A stretch of 64,000 nucleotides of DNA from Faecalibacterium hattorii (GCF_003287455.1 NZ_PRLC01000007.1:1-64000), one strand, 5' to 3'. Shown: positions 36,112 to 45,425, counted from the stretch's first letter. The notes: a model not told the origin generated them from the sequence alone. Made by a program: numbers and translations.

Positions 36112-37320
36112 ATGGAAAAGATCAAAATGACCACTCCCCTTGTGGAGATGGACGGCGACGAGATGACCCGTGTGCTCTGGAAGCTCATCAAGGACGAGCT
36201 TCTCCTGCCTTACGTCGATCTGAAGACCGAGTACTACGACCTCGGTCTGCCCAACCGCGACGCCACCCGCGACCAAGTGACCCTCGACGCCGCCGAGGCC
36301 AACAAGAAGTACGGCGTGGCCGTCAAGTGCGCCACCATCACCCCCAACGCGCAGCGGATGGACGAGTACAAGCTCCACGAGATGTGGAAGAGCCCCAACG
36401 GCACCATCCGCGCTGCACTGGATGGCACCGTGTTCCGCGCCCCCATCATGATCGACAGCATCAAGCCCGCCGTCAAGTTCTGGAAAAAGCCCATCACCAT
36501 TGCCCGCCACGCCTACGGCGACGTGTACAAAGCCACCGAGTTCCGCATCCCCGGCCCCGGCAAGGCGGAGCTGCGGTTCACCGGCGCGGACGGCTCCCAG
36601 CAGACCGCCACGGTCTACGACTTCGAGTGCGGCGGCGTGCTCCAAGGCTCCTACAACAAGGACACTTCCATCCGCAGCTTTGCCCGCAGCTGCTTCAACT
36701 ACGCACTGGATAAAAAGCAGGACCTCTGGTTCGGCGCCAAGGACACCATCTCCAAGAAATACGACCACACCTTCAAGGACATCTTCCAAGAGGTGTATGA
36801 CACCGAGTACAAGGCCAAGTTCGAGGCCGCCGGCATCGAATACTTCTACAGCCTCATCGACGACATCGTGGCCCGCGTCATCCGTAGCGAGGGCGGCTTC
36901 GTCTGGGCCTGCAAGAACTACGATGGCGACGTGATGAGCGACATGGTCTCCACGGCCTTCGGCTCCCTCGCCATGATGACCAGCGTCCTCGTCAGCCCGG
37001 ACGGCAAGTACGAGTTCGAGGCCGCCCACGGCACCGTGACCCGCCACTACTACAAGTACCTCAAGGGCGAATCCACCTCCACCAACCCCATGGCCACCAT
37101 CTTCGCATGGAGCGGTGCGCTGAAAAAGCGCGGTGAGCTGGACGCCCTGCCCGACCTCGTCCGCTTCGGTGAGGCGCTGGAAGCCGCCAGCCTCCAGACC
37201 CTGAACGACGGCATCATGACCAAGGACCTCTGCGGCCTCGCCGAGGGCATCACCCCCACCCCCGTGGACAGCACCGGCTTCATCAAAGCCATCCGCGAGC
37301 GGTTGGAAAAAATGTTGTGA
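36112..37320 (+). CDS. icd: Isocitrate dehydrogenase, NADP-type
   Basis: Oxidative decarboxylation of isocitrate to 2-oxoglutarate. The 402-residue protein begins MEKIKMTTPLVEMDGDEMTR, typical of the eukaryote-like homodimeric subfamily, with isocitrate-binding SPNGTIRAALDGTVFR and the metal site DGDVMSDMVS. Its length is normal for that subfamily. AGGAAAGGGAAACCATC precedes the ATG; a longer frame from 36052 lacks a site. A strong terminator follows. Confidence 0.95.
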   Translation: MEKIKMTTPLVEMDGDEMTRVLWKLIKDELLLPYVDLKTEYYDLGLPNRDATRDQVTLDAAEANKKYGVAVKCATITPNAQRMDEYKLHEMWKSPNGTIRAALDGTVFRAPIMIDSIKPAVKFWKKPITIARHAYGDVYKATEFRIPGPGKAELRFTGADGSQQTATVYDFECGGVLQGSYNKDTSIRSFARSCFNYALDKKQDLWFGAKDTISKKYDHTFKDIFQEVYDTEYKAKFEAAGIEYFYSLIDDIVARVIRSEGGFVWACKNYDGDVMSDMVSTAFGSLAMMTSVLVSPDGKYEFEAAHGTVTRHYYKYLKGESTSTNPMATIFAWSGALKKRGELDALPDLVRFGEALEAASLQTLNDGIMTKDLCGLAEGITPTPVDSTGFIKAIRERLEKML

Positions 37321-37340
37321 GCCTCTATTTTATCGGATAA

Positions 37341-37379
37341 CACGAAAGGCGTCTGCCAGCACGGCAGACGCCTTTCGTG
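37341..37379. terminator. Bidirectional terminator after icd
   Basis: A perfect 17-bp stem (CACGAAAGGCGTCTGCC, 37341-37357, with 37363-37379) is followed by ATTTTTAT. It also serves the convergent flippase gene. Confidence 0.88.
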
Positions 37380-37395
37380 ATTTTTATATACACTT

Positions 37396-38886
37396 TTACG
37401 CCTTTTTCGGTTTCACCCAGCCATCCACGGCATTGACCAGCGCCTTGCCGCGCTGGCCGAAAATTTTCGGCAGGAGGAGGCGGGCCATAGCCCAGACCCC
37501 GGCGAAATTGTACAGGATGATGGCGGCGGTGATGAGGCCGGTCCACAGGCCGTAGAGGGGCACACCTGCCAGCAGGACGAAGGCTTCACACATCAGCGCC
37601 CCAAGGTTGACCGCCACCCGCGCGGGATGGATGGACATGCCGATCATCTTGTGGGCGTCCAGCGCACGAAGGGTGAACACCAGCCCAAGGCCGAGGAAGG
37701 ATGCGAAGGTCGCACCGATGGGGCCCCACCACTTGATGAAGAAATAGTTCATGATGCAGTTGCTCACCGCGCCGGAGAGCATCGTCCACAGGCTGTGGCT
37801 GGACTTCTTGTTGACGACGTAGACGCTGTTCAGGAACTGGTTGAAGCAGCTGCAGGTGGACGCCAGCGTCAGGAAGGGCACAAAGTGCCACGCATAGTAG
37901 TAATTCGATTTCATGATGTGCATGACCGGGCGGCAGAGCCAGATGATGCCCGCCGCACAGCAGAACAGCACGCTGGAATAGGTGCGGAAGATCTTGGTGA
38001 AGAACTTGGCGCGGCCGTCCTCCTCCGTTACGGCGGAAAGCTGCCATGCGTCGTAGAAGATCAGGCCCAGCGTGGTCAAAATGGTGGGCAGGAAGTAGCC
38101 GGTGGAAAGCAAGCCGCTCCACGCCTCGCCACTGTTGCCGTCGAGGCCGTTGCACATCTCCCGCACGAAGAACAGGTCGGACGCATTGATGACCCAGAAG
38201 CTGATCTGAGCCGGGATCATGGGCAGCGAGAAGCGGAGCATCTGCTTCCACAGGTCGCGGTTGATGCCCTTGAACTCCACAAAGTTCCAGAGCTTGCCGG
38301 TGAAGCTGAGGAAGAGCACGCTGACGAAGTCGCCGCTGATGATAGCCAGCAGGTAGCCGTTGGCGCCCCACTTGAAGCCCAGCAGATACAGCACATAAAA
38401 TGCCATGGTCGCCACGGTGCAGAGCACGCCGTCCACGGCCACCAGCTTGTTCCACTGGCGGCTGCGCACGAACTGGGTGCAGAGGGTGCGCAGACAGCTC
38501 ATCAGAACGTAGATGTAGATGAGCATCCCGTACTGCGCCATATCGGGCAGGAACTGCGCCACCGGCCAGCAGAGCACCAAGATGCCGAAGCCGCCGAGGA
38601 TGGTCAGCAGGCCGTTGGTGAACACCTGTTTTTCACTGTTGCCCTTGTCCAGACCAAAGCGGATGATGGCATTGGACATTCCCATCGACACAAAGGGGAT
38701 GAGCAGGTTTGCGTACTGGCTCAGGATCTTGGACAGGCCAAGGTCGGCGATCTCGGCCATGGCATAGGTCAGAAACGGCTGGACCAGCAGCGTCAGCAGC
38801 TTTGACGAAAAGCTTGAGATCGCAAAGATGATGGTATTTCCGGCCAGCTTTGAATATTTGTCGCCGGTGTTCTTTTCATTCGACAC
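37396..38886 (-). CDS. Wzx-type polysaccharide flippase (MOP superfamily)
   Basis: A 496-residue polytopic membrane protein with about 12-14 hydrophobic segments. It has a typical N-terminus for oligosaccharide flippases (KLAGNTIIFAISSFSSKLLT) and LVQPFLTYAM. Basic residues punctuate the loops, and a Lys-rich C-terminus (VKPKKA) is cytoplasmic. It would move a lipid-linked sugar unit across the membrane. No glycosyltransferase genes are directly adjacent; those of the exporter cluster lie about 26 kb away. Confidence 0.88.
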   Translation of the reverse strand: MSNEKNTGDKYSKLAGNTIIFAISSFSSKLLTLLVQPFLTYAMAEIADLGLSKILSQYANLLIPFVSMGMSNAIIRFGLDKGNSEKQVFTNGLLTILGGFGILVLCWPVAQFLPDMAQYGMLIYIYVLMSCLRTLCTQFVRSRQWNKLVAVDGVLCTVATMAFYVLYLLGFKWGANGYLLAIISGDFVSVLFLSFTGKLWNFVEFKGINRDLWKQMLRFSLPMIPAQISFWVINASDLFFVREMCNGLDGNSGEAWSGLLSTGYFLPTILTTLGLIFYDAWQLSAVTEEDGRAKFFTKIFRTYSSVLFCCAAGIIWLCRPVMHIMKSNYYYAWHFVPFLTLASTCSCFNQFLNSVYVVNKKSSHSLWTMLSGAVSNCIMNYFFIKWWGPIGATFASFLGLGLVFTLRALDAHKMIGMSIHPARVAVNLGALMCEAFVLLAGVPLYGLWTGLITAAIILYNFAGVWAMARLLLPKIFGQRGKALVNAVDGWVKPKKA

Positions 38887-38954
38887 GGTTTTTCAACTCC
38901 TGTACTATCCGCCCTTGCCCGCAGGGCGCTTCTTTTATACGTTCCCGATCTGTC

Positions 38955-38999
38955 AAACTCTCCCACTGTAGAGGAGCTGGCGCGAAGCGCCTGAGCGGG
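38955..38999. repeat. Partial copy of the intergenic repeat
   Basis: AACTCTCCCACTGTAGAGGAG followed by CTGGCGCGAAGCGCCTGAGCG keeps the end (AACTC) and the second hairpin of the MITE-like family described at 22834-22940. It lies between the flippase and metallopeptidase genes. Confidence 0.5.
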
Positions 39000-39557
39000 C
39001 TATTTCAATAACATCCGCCGAGCTTTCCAGTCCGGCAGAATGCGCTCCACCTGCGCCCAGAAGGCCATGCTGTGATTGGGCACAAGAAAATGGCAGTACT
39101 CATGTACTACCACATAGATCTGCGCTGCAGCGGGCATATTGTAAAGCTGGAGCGCAAAGGTGATCTGCCGCTTTGCGGGCACGCAGACCCCCCAGCGGCT
39201 CGTCATATCCCGCACCTTGATGGTGGGCTTCTGCCCGCCCAGCACGGCAGCAAAGGCCGGGTAAACCTCATCGCTCATCCGGGTGAAATGGGCCAGCGCC
39301 TCCGCTTTTTCGGGCAGGGGCTGACGGTACATCTTGGCTTGCCGGGCAGTAAGCTCGGCTTTCGAGCGCTCGATCCACTCCCGCCGCTCCAAAACCAAGC
39401 GGTCAGCGTCCGCCCAGCTGCACCCCAGCGGGATGCTGACGGCCACGCTGCCGTCCAGCCGGACGCGGATGTTCAGGTTCTTCACCCTCCGGCGGGCGGC
39501 CTCGTAGTTGATGCCGCCCGCGGTGCGCAGGGTCACTTCCGGTTTCCGGCCCGGCAT
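39000..39557 (-). CDS. YgjP-like zinc metallopeptidase (DUF45/M48-like)
   Basis: A 185-residue protein with the zinc motif HEYCH in VVHEYCHFLVPNHS (about 152-165) and the conserved TSRWGVCVPAKRQITF (about 120-135) that marks the YgjP/SprT-like group. It is a predicted cytoplasmic metal-dependent hydrolase of unknown substrate. The start at 39557 overlaps the last 25 bp of the upstream EamA gene, so the two are coupled; an in-frame longer form to 39695 lies wholly within that gene. Confidence 0.88.
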   Translation of the reverse strand: MPGRKPEVTLRTAGGINYEAARRRVKNLNIRVRLDGSVAVSIPLGCSWADADRLVLERREWIERSKAELTARQAKMYRQPLPEKAEALAHFTRMSDEVYPAFAAVLGGQKPTIKVRDMTSRWGVCVPAKRQITFALQLYNMPAAAQIYVVVHEYCHFLVPNHSMAFWAQVERILPDWKARRMLLK

Positions 39558-40462
39558 TTCCGCCACTCCTCCACCGGCAGCTGAGCCAGCACCACAGCCG
39601 CGAAGATCAGCACGCAGCCGAAGCCCTCCCGCACAGAGAGGCGCTGGTGCAGGATCAGCCAGCCGCCGAGGGCGCTGAACACACTTTCCAGACACATGAT
39701 GAGGCTGGCAATGGCGGGGTTCAGCTCCTTCTGGCCCAGAATCTGTAACGTATAGGCCACGCCGCTGGACAGCACGCCGCAGTAGATCAGCGGCAGCCAG
39801 TTGGCCCCGAACTCGGCCAGCGCAGGTGTCTCAAAGAGGAACGCCGCTGCGGTGCTCTCCACGGCCACGACGAAAAATTGCAGCAGACTCAGCCGCACGC
39901 CGTCCACGAGGGGCGAAAAATGATCCACCGCCATGATCTGAAAACTGAACAGCACGGCGCAGCTCAGCAGGATCCAGTCGCTCGACTCAATGCCGCCAAA
40001 GCCGTTCTTCATGCAGAGCAGGTATAGCCCACCCACCGAGATGACCATGCTCAGCCAGAGCTGCACGTTCCCCCGCCGGCCCAGAAAAAGCCCGAACACC
40101 GGCACCAGAACAACGTACATCGCCGTCAGGAAGCCCGCCTTTGCGGTGGAGGGGTTGATGGTGATGCCGATCTGCTGGGCCGCGCTGGCCGCAAACAGAA
40201 GGGTGCCGCAGATCAGGCCCGCGATCAAAAGCGTTTTGCGCTCGGCGTTGGTGGCGGGCCCGCCGAAGGGAACGCCCTGCTTGCGGTGCACGGCGTCGAA
40301 CGCCCGCACCGTGGGCAGCAGCACGATCACGGCCAGCCAGCTCCGCCCGGCCAGAAACGAATAGGCTCCCATGCCGGAACCCGCGCTCTGGGCCACGAAG
40401 GCCGTGCCCCAGATAAAGGCGCAGAGCATCAGCATCAGAGAATGTTTGGTTTGGGTATTCAT
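39533..40462 (-). CDS. EamA/DMT-family transporter
   Basis: A 309-residue membrane protein with ten predicted helices in two EamA repeats. It starts with LCAFIWGTAFVAQSAG and has the paired motif PLIYCGVLSSGVAYTLQILG in the second repeat, as in RhaT/YdcZ-like metabolite exporters. The substrate is unknown. The ATG overlaps by one base the stop of the upstream lipoprotein gene, and its end overlaps the next gene, forming a three-gene unit. Confidence 0.9.
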   Translation of the reverse strand: MNTQTKHSLMLMLCAFIWGTAFVAQSAGSGMGAYSFLAGRSWLAVIVLLPTVRAFDAVHRKQGVPFGGPATNAERKTLLIAGLICGTLLFAASAAQQIGITINPSTAKAGFLTAMYVVLVPVFGLFLGRRGNVQLWLSMVISVGGLYLLCMKNGFGGIESSDWILLSCAVLFSFQIMAVDHFSPLVDGVRLSLLQFFVVAVESTAAAFLFETPALAEFGANWLPLIYCGVLSSGVAYTLQILGQKELNPAIASLIMCLESVFSALGGWLILHQRLSVREGFGCVLIFAAVVLAQLPVEEWRKCRAGNRK

Positions 40463-41004
40463 CAGCCGATTCCCTCCACCTTGAGCAGACCATAGAGGTA
40501 ATACTTGCTGGAATCATAAGAGATGGTCAGTCGGTAGCTGGCATTGGGGTCGAGGTTGCCGATGTCGCAGTGGTAGTTCTGGCCGTCGGTGACGAAGTAG
40601 AAGGTGGTGTTGTCCACATACTCTGCGCCGCCATCGACCTTTTTCCACAGCGAGATCTTGAACTTCTGGACACCCTCGGCGGTACCGCAGCCGTAGACTG
40701 AGATCATCCCGTTCGGGGCGGTGAAGTAGTCGGTCTGGCGGCTCCATACCCCGTTGAACACGATGTTCAGCGAGCCGTTGGCCTTCGCCGTGGCATACTT
40801 GGCGGAGGTGTCGGCGATGCCATCGATCATCAGCGGGTCACTGCTGAGGACGGCCCACTGGGTCGTGTCCTCCTCCTGCACCTCGTCCGACGAGCCGGTC
40901 AATTTGTGTGCAATGGACGTCAATGTGCTCTTGCAGCCGGCCAGCACCAACAGTGCCAGAACTGCCGCCAGCGCAAAAGCAACGATCCGTTTTGTTTTCT
41001 TCAT
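40462..41004 (-). CDS. Lipoprotein of unknown function
   Basis: A 180-residue precursor with signal MKKTKRIVAFALAAVLALLV and lipobox LAGC. The mature domain is beta-rich (NIVFNGVWSRQTDYF ... YRLTISYDSSKYYLYGLLKVEG), reminiscent of small extracytoplasmic beta-sandwich domains. No family is recognised. It is the first gene of a unit with the EamA transporter and the metallopeptidase, driven by the promoter at 41064-41092. Confidence 0.8.
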   Translation of the reverse strand: MKKTKRIVAFALAAVLALLVLAGCKSTLTSIAHKLTGSSDEVQEEDTTQWAVLSSDPLMIDGIADTSAKYATAKANGSLNIVFNGVWSRQTDYFTAPNGMISVYGCGTAEGVQKFKISLWKKVDGGAEYVDNTTFYFVTDGQNYHCDIGNLDPNASYRLTISYDSSKYYLYGLLKVEGIG

Positions 41005-41063
41005 GGTTTATGCTCCTCAAAAATTGCAGAAAGGTGCACTTTTCGCAAGCGCTATACAGATAT

Positions 41064-41092
41064 AGTATACCGCATTTTTTTCCCGCATACAA
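41064..41092 (-). promoter_or_regulatory. Promoter of the lipoprotein-EamA-metallopeptidase unit
   Basis: On the minus strand: TTGTAT (41087-41092), 17-bp spacer, TATACT (41064-41069). Confidence 0.6.
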
Positions 41093-41265
41093 GGGCATTT
41101 GGTGCGCTCAGCCGGCAGATGGAACGCATCCGGCAATTTTCACAAAATCGCAGGAAAAAGATTGGACACGAAAATGCGGAAAACGGTTGACAAACTCACC
41201 GAAACCCGGTGCAATAAAAACGACACATTTTGACGCATTTTCGAGTAAGGAGGCAGTATGAGACG

Positions 41266-41934
41266 ATGGAACGACCGGATTTTCGCAAGCACCTCGGCCG
41301 GATAGCCGTTCTGTTCTGTCTTGCGGTGCTGCTGGCCGGGTGCAGCGGCAGCGAAAGCGCGGTGCCGCCGCCCATCCTGCCGCCGGCGGATACGGCAACG
41401 GACGATTCCCCGAAGCAGGACCCCGCCCCGGAACCGGAACCAGAGCCCGAACCAGAGCCGGAGCCCGAACCGGAACCGGAGATCATCGGGGATGCGCTGG
41501 CGCTGGTTTATGAGGTCTGGAATCTCCGCAGCGTTTCGGTCCAGTGCCAAGGGAAGCCGGGCACTCTGATCGTGATCCAGACCCACGCTGAGAACCAGAC
41601 GGCTCACAAGGCGCAGCTGAAGCACACGCTGGCAGAGCTTGGCTCGGTCACGCCCAGCAATGCAACGGACGGTATGGACGCAAACCGGCTGTTTGCGGGT
41701 GAAGCCGAAGACGCGCTGGGTGCATGGGTCGAAACAGACAAGAATGAGCGCATCTGGAGGCCGATCGTGGCGGCAGTCGATGCCGCGTCCGTGGAGATCA
41801 GGCCGGGCGAGGAAAAAATGGTTTACTGGTATGTTTTCCTCCCGGAGGAAAACGGCGCATGGACTCAAATGCACTGGGGCAGTCGGGAAGAACAGCGCGG
41901 CCGATTCAGCCCAATTCCACATAAAACCGCCTGA
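41266..41934 (+). CDS. Lipoprotein with a Pro-Glu repeat linker
   Basis: A 222-residue precursor with a basic start (MERPDFRKHLGR), a hydrophobic core IAVLFCLAVLLAG and lipobox LAGC. Residues about 55-75 are a run of nine Pro-Glu pairs, a rigid spacer, followed by a compact domain (DALALVYEVWNLRSVSVQCQ). The ending GREEQ-type tail is short. The function is unknown. AAGGAGG lies 12 bases upstream. A TTGACA box at 41188 with a weak -10 may drive it. Confidence 0.7.
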   Translation: MERPDFRKHLGRIAVLFCLAVLLAGCSGSESAVPPPILPPADTATDDSPKQDPAPEPEPEPEPEPEPEPEPEIIGDALALVYEVWNLRSVSVQCQGKPGTLIVIQTHAENQTAHKAQLKHTLAELGSVTPSNATDGMDANRLFAGEAEDALGAWVETDKNERIWRPIVAAVDAASVEIRPGEEKMVYWYVFLPEENGAWTQMHWGSREEQRGRFSPIPHKTA

Positions 41935-42031
41935 AAAAGCGTTTGTTCTGCCCAGCGGCAGCGCGAGACCGGGAATACTGGTGGCTTTCCCAAGAAAAGG
42001 AAGAAGTTTTTGTCGAAACCGACCGCAATCA

Positions 42032-42060
42032 TTGACGAAGCGGGATGGATTTTGTATACT
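42032..42060 (+). promoter_or_regulatory. Promoter of the AbrB-like regulator
   Basis: TTGACG (42032-42037), 17-bp spacer, TATACT (42055-42060). Confidence 0.65.
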
Positions 42061-42157
42061 GGGCGTACGACGCTGGTACAATTTTCCTGTGGCGGATCAA
42101 CGCCGGGCATTGTGGCCCGGAAAAAGATGGAAAATGAGGAACCCCTGCGTCGTAAAT

Positions 42158-42189
42158 AAAGGAGAAGCACATCAAAGGAGAAGCACATC
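42158..42189 (+). repeat. Tandem duplication of the ribosome-binding site
   Basis: Two exact 16-bp copies of AAAGGAGAAGCACATC (42158-42173 and 42174-42189) stand directly before the ATG at 42192. Each copy holds a full Shine-Dalgarno sequence, so the second acts as the site and the first is a standby copy. Confidence 0.9.
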
Positions 42190-42191
42190 AA

Positions 42192-42443
42192 ATGAAAAGT
42201 ACCGGAATCGTACGCGGCATCGACAACCTTGGGCGTATTGTCCTGCCAAAGGAGCTTCGGACCAGCATGAAGCTGGAGACGGATTCGAAGCTCGAAATCT
42301 TCGTGGAGGGTGATCAGATCATCCTCAAAAAGTACCGCGCCGCGGGGAGCTGCGACTTCTGCGGCGAAGTGGACCCCAATGCCGTGCAGTTTGCGGGTTA
42401 CTGCATCTGCTCGGAGTGCCGCAAAAAGATCGGAGCCCTGTAA
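42192..42443 (+). CDS. AbrB/SpoVT-family regulator with a C-terminal zinc ribbon
   Basis: An 83-residue protein. Residues 1-48 form the swapped-hairpin DNA-binding domain (MKSTGIVRGIDNLGRIVLPK, LEIFVEGDQIILKKY). Residues 53-76 carry two Cys pairs, CDFC and CSEC, a small zinc-binding tail not found in plain AbrB. It is a predicted transition-state-type DNA-binding regulator. A hydrolase gene follows after 16 bp, probably co-transcribed. Confidence 0.88.
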   Translation: MKSTGIVRGIDNLGRIVLPKELRTSMKLETDSKLEIFVEGDQIILKKYRAAGSCDFCGEVDPNAVQFAGYCICSECRKKIGAL

Positions 42444-42459
42444 CAAAAGGAGAGACTCT

Positions 42460-43386
42460 ATGAGCCAGATGATCGACCTGACACTGCCCTCTACGGTGCC
42501 GGGGCGGACGCTTCATGCGTTCCGCTGCGTGCCGGAGGGGGAGGTTCGCGCTATTTTGCAGCTTTCACACGGGATGGTGGAATTCATTGACCGCTACAAA
42601 CCGCTGGCCGAATCGCTGGCCCAGCGGGGCATCCTTGTGACCGGAAACGATCATCTGGGCCACGGCGGTTCCATCCGCACCAAGGCCGACTACGGCTATT
42701 TTGCCGAGCCGGACGGCAACCGCGCCGTGCTGGAGGACCTTCACTCCGTGACCAAGCTGACAAAGCAGCTCTACCCCGGCGTGCCGTATTTCCTGCTGGG
42801 GCACAGCATGGGCTCGTTCTATGCCCGGCAGTATCTCTGCGAGTGGGGCGAGGAGCTGGACGGTGCCATCATCATGGGCACCGGCTTCCAGCCCAAGGCG
42901 CTGGTCGCCTTCGCGCGGGCCGTCTGCCGGGTGCTGGCCGTCTTTTTCGGCTGGCAGCACCGCAGCAAGCTGGTGGCGAAGCTCTCCTTCCTCGGCTACA
43001 ATAAGGGGCTGGAGGGCCGCACCACCCACGATTGGCTCAACCGCGACCACGCTGAGGTGGACAAGTACCTCGCCGACGAGCGATGCACCTTCACCTTCAC
43101 CCTCAACGCCTACTACAGCATGTTCAGCGGCATCCTCCGCCTGTACGACCCAGCCTTCCTCGACCGGATGCCGAAGAACCTGCCGGTGCTCTTCCTCGCC
43201 GGGGACGCGGACCCCGTGGGCGAGCGGAGCGCGGGCGTCAAGCGGGCCGTGGAAAGCATGAAGAACGCCGGGATGCGGAATGTCCGGGTCAAGTTCTACC
43301 CCGGTGCCCGCCATGAGCTTCTGGTGGAGACGAACAAGCTGGAAGTCTTTGCGGACATCGGCGATTTCGTGGAACAGCAGCTCTGA
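42460..43386 (+). CDS. Alpha/beta hydrolase (monoacylglycerol lipase-like)
   Basis: A 308-residue serine hydrolase with oxyanion region LSHGMVEF, nucleophile elbow GHSMGS (Ser about residue 113), acid Asp in LAGDADPVG and catalytic His in GARHELLVE. The pattern fits the lysophospholipase/monoacylglycerol lipase group (hydrolase_4). No signal peptide. AAAAGGAGAGACTCT precedes the ATG; a longer frame starting inside the previous gene is excluded. Confidence 0.9.
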   Translation: MSQMIDLTLPSTVPGRTLHAFRCVPEGEVRAILQLSHGMVEFIDRYKPLAESLAQRGILVTGNDHLGHGGSIRTKADYGYFAEPDGNRAVLEDLHSVTKLTKQLYPGVPYFLLGHSMGSFYARQYLCEWGEELDGAIIMGTGFQPKALVAFARAVCRVLAVFFGWQHRSKLVAKLSFLGYNKGLEGRTTHDWLNRDHAEVDKYLADERCTFTFTLNAYYSMFSGILRLYDPAFLDRMPKNLPVLFLAGDADPVGERSAGVKRAVESMKNAGMRNVRVKFYPGARHELLVETNKLEVFADIGDFVEQQL

Positions 43387-43410
43387 AAAACAAAGCAAAA
43401 ACTGCAAAGG

Positions 43411-43447
43411 CACCCTGACCGGAACACGCCCGGCAGGGTGTCTTTTT
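43411..43447. terminator. Terminator between the hydrolase and S41 peptidase genes
   Basis: CACCCTGACCGG (43411-43422) pairs with CCGGCAGGGTG (43430-43440), one mismatch, followed by TCTTTTTA. Confidence 0.75.
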
Positions 43448-43459
43448 ATGTGAAATCTT

Positions 43460-45211
43460 TTAGGAACGGCGCAACCGGTCGAGTGCCGCTTCCATGATCT
43501 CATCGCGGCCTTCGCGGATTCTCTCAGCAGTGTAGTGCACCGCAACATCAGGCTGGATGCCGGTGCACTGCGTCTGAGCACCGTCCATTTCATAAATACC
43601 GAAGGATGTGAACTGCAATTGAAGTTCGCCGGGGAGGGGCAGAAAGGCAACATTGCCGTCGGCACCGGTCGAAGCTTCCCCTATGACCGTCACATTGTCC
43701 GCCTGTTTGAGAATGGTGATCAGATATTCACTTCGGCTGACGGAATTTTTATCCATAAGGATCACAACCGGTTTTTCATAGGGATAATAACTCTGCGAGT
43801 AGGTCAAAAGGCTGGAGTCGTAACCACAGGAGATGGGGTCCTTCGTAAAAGTTCCGGGAGTGGCGGCGTTTGGTTTTGCCACAACAATGGCGGGCTGGTA
43901 ACTGGTCGGGATATAGAAATAGAGCCCTATGACCCCGGAATACTGCCGCAGATCGATGATGAGTGCGTCCGTGTTCCGCAGCTCTTCCATAGCGTTGCAA
44001 AGCTCTGTTTCCGATTCGAGGACGCCGGGGTTGAGCACACCGATATTGCCACCAACGACTTGAAAAGCATCCAAGCCGTTCAAAACACTTTTCGTGTGGG
44101 AGACGGAATGCTCCGAGCCGGTCACGGAAAAGGAGCACTCCTCACCTCCGCGCTGAACGACGACCTCCATCGTTTCTGTCTCAGAATTCACAATAGCCCG
44201 CCACGCATTTGTCAGAAGCATGTCCTCTCTGGGCAGAGAATAATAAGGCTTCTTTTCGGCAGCTAACTCGTCGATGGTTTCCCCGTCGATGGAAACCAGA
44301 ACATCGCCTTTTTCCAAGGGACAGTTGTCCGCCGTGCCGGTCACGACCAACTGACCCCCCACATCGGAAACAGGAACGGGAAGATAGTATTCGCCGGGGT
44401 TAGAGCGGTACGAAAGCTTTGTGCCCTCCACCGTACTGCTCCACCAGACATGTGCATCCTGAAGTTCTCCCGTGACGGACGCAAGGGCAGCTTCGTAGCT
44501 TTCCCGGTCGGTGCCATCCAACATCGTTGGAATGGCTTCCAGAAGGACGGCATCCCAATCGCAGTCGAGCAAATGCAGGTAAGGGGCATAGTAGTCCAGC
44601 GCATTCCAAAGCCGGAACAGCCCCAGCAGCCGGAAGTCCGGGTCGGTGTAGTCCGACCCGTGTTCAGGTTCGTTGGAAAAATCCGGAACCCCCAGCGAAT
44701 CAAAGAAGACGGGCGCATGGGTCCGGTCAAGGTTTGTGGGAAGCATTGTCGGCAGTTTGGCGAGGTCACCTACCAGTGCTTCTCCCAGATAATCTGCATC
44801 TGCCGTCCATGAAAGGTCCGCTTCCGAAACGCTCGCATCGCTGCCGGAAGCTGCTTTGGGAATGCGGGCTTTGTAGTCGATCTCACCGAGGCTCGTGAAC
44901 CATTCGTGAAGCAGAGCATTCACGTCGTCGCTCGTCTCACAAGCGGATGCTTTGGACAGAAGGCTCAGAAGTTCAGCATCCCAATCGGAGGTGCCCAGCA
45001 AAAAAGCCGGGTGGTAATATTTTGCATATCCCCACACCTTGCAGAGTTTGGCAAGGTTCTGTGTTTGCTGGGAAGCGGAATTCTGGCGGTAGACCGCCGT
45101 TTGGTCGATCGACCCAGCCGCTTTCGACTGCGGCGCATCCGCAGAACACCCCGCCAGCGAGATGCAAAACACGACGGCGAGGAAAAGTGCAATTTTTCGA
45201 AGATGAAGCAT
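43460..45211 (-). CDS. S41-family peptidase lipoprotein (C-terminal processing protease-like)
   Basis: A 583-residue precursor with signal peptide and lipobox LAGC. An N-terminal helical domain is followed by a degenerate PDZ segment (LEKGDVLVSIDGETI, about 300-315) and the S41 core (ALIIDLRQYSG, then DKNSVSRSEYLI). In that segment the first Ser of SRSE aligns with the catalytic serine of Tsp proteases. The Lys of the usual Ser/Lys dyad is not obvious. GAGGAGGGCTTCCGTC precedes the ATG. Codons are less GC-rich than in neighbours. A short attenuated leader lies upstream (45376-45454). Confidence 0.82.
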   Translation of the reverse strand: MLHLRKIALFLAVVFCISLAGCSADAPQSKAAGSIDQTAVYRQNSASQQTQNLAKLCKVWGYAKYYHPAFLLGTSDWDAELLSLLSKASACETSDDVNALLHEWFTSLGEIDYKARIPKAASGSDASVSEADLSWTADADYLGEALVGDLAKLPTMLPTNLDRTHAPVFFDSLGVPDFSNEPEHGSDYTDPDFRLLGLFRLWNALDYYAPYLHLLDCDWDAVLLEAIPTMLDGTDRESYEAALASVTGELQDAHVWWSSTVEGTKLSYRSNPGEYYLPVPVSDVGGQLVVTGTADNCPLEKGDVLVSIDGETIDELAAEKKPYYSLPREDMLLTNAWRAIVNSETETMEVVVQRGGEECSFSVTGSEHSVSHTKSVLNGLDAFQVVGGNIGVLNPGVLESETELCNAMEELRNTDALIIDLRQYSGVIGLYFYIPTSYQPAIVVAKPNAATPGTFTKDPISCGYDSSLLTYSQSYYPYEKPVVILMDKNSVSRSEYLITILKQADNVTVIGEASTGADGNVAFLPLPGELQLQFTSFGIYEMDGAQTQCTGIQPDVAVHYTAERIREGRDEIMEAALDRLRRS

Positions 45212-45375
45212 GACGGAAGCCCTCCTCAGACGATCAAGATTTTTTCCAACTGTATCTGCATCGTGTCGTTGTTATAGAGGACGCCGAAATTTCCGCTGCG
45301 GCGAGCCGACTGATGTTTCCTATCCTCTGCTGCGGACCCCCTCTATCTGTCCGCAGCAGAACAACAAAGTAAAAA

Positions 45376-45401
45376 AGCCCAGAGCGATACCGCTCCAGGC
45401 T
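45376..45401 (-). terminator. Attenuator-like hairpin upstream of the S41 peptidase gene
   Basis: AGCCCAGAGCG (45376-45386) pairs with CGCTCCAGGCT (45391-45401; two G-U pairs on the minus strand), followed on the minus strand by TTTTTTAC. A 25-codon ORF (MYIQTKEPGAVSLWAFLLCC...) runs through it from about 45418. It also follows the patatin gene and could terminate that transcript. Confidence 0.65.
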
Positions 45402-45425
45402 CCTTTGTCTGTATGTACATATCGT

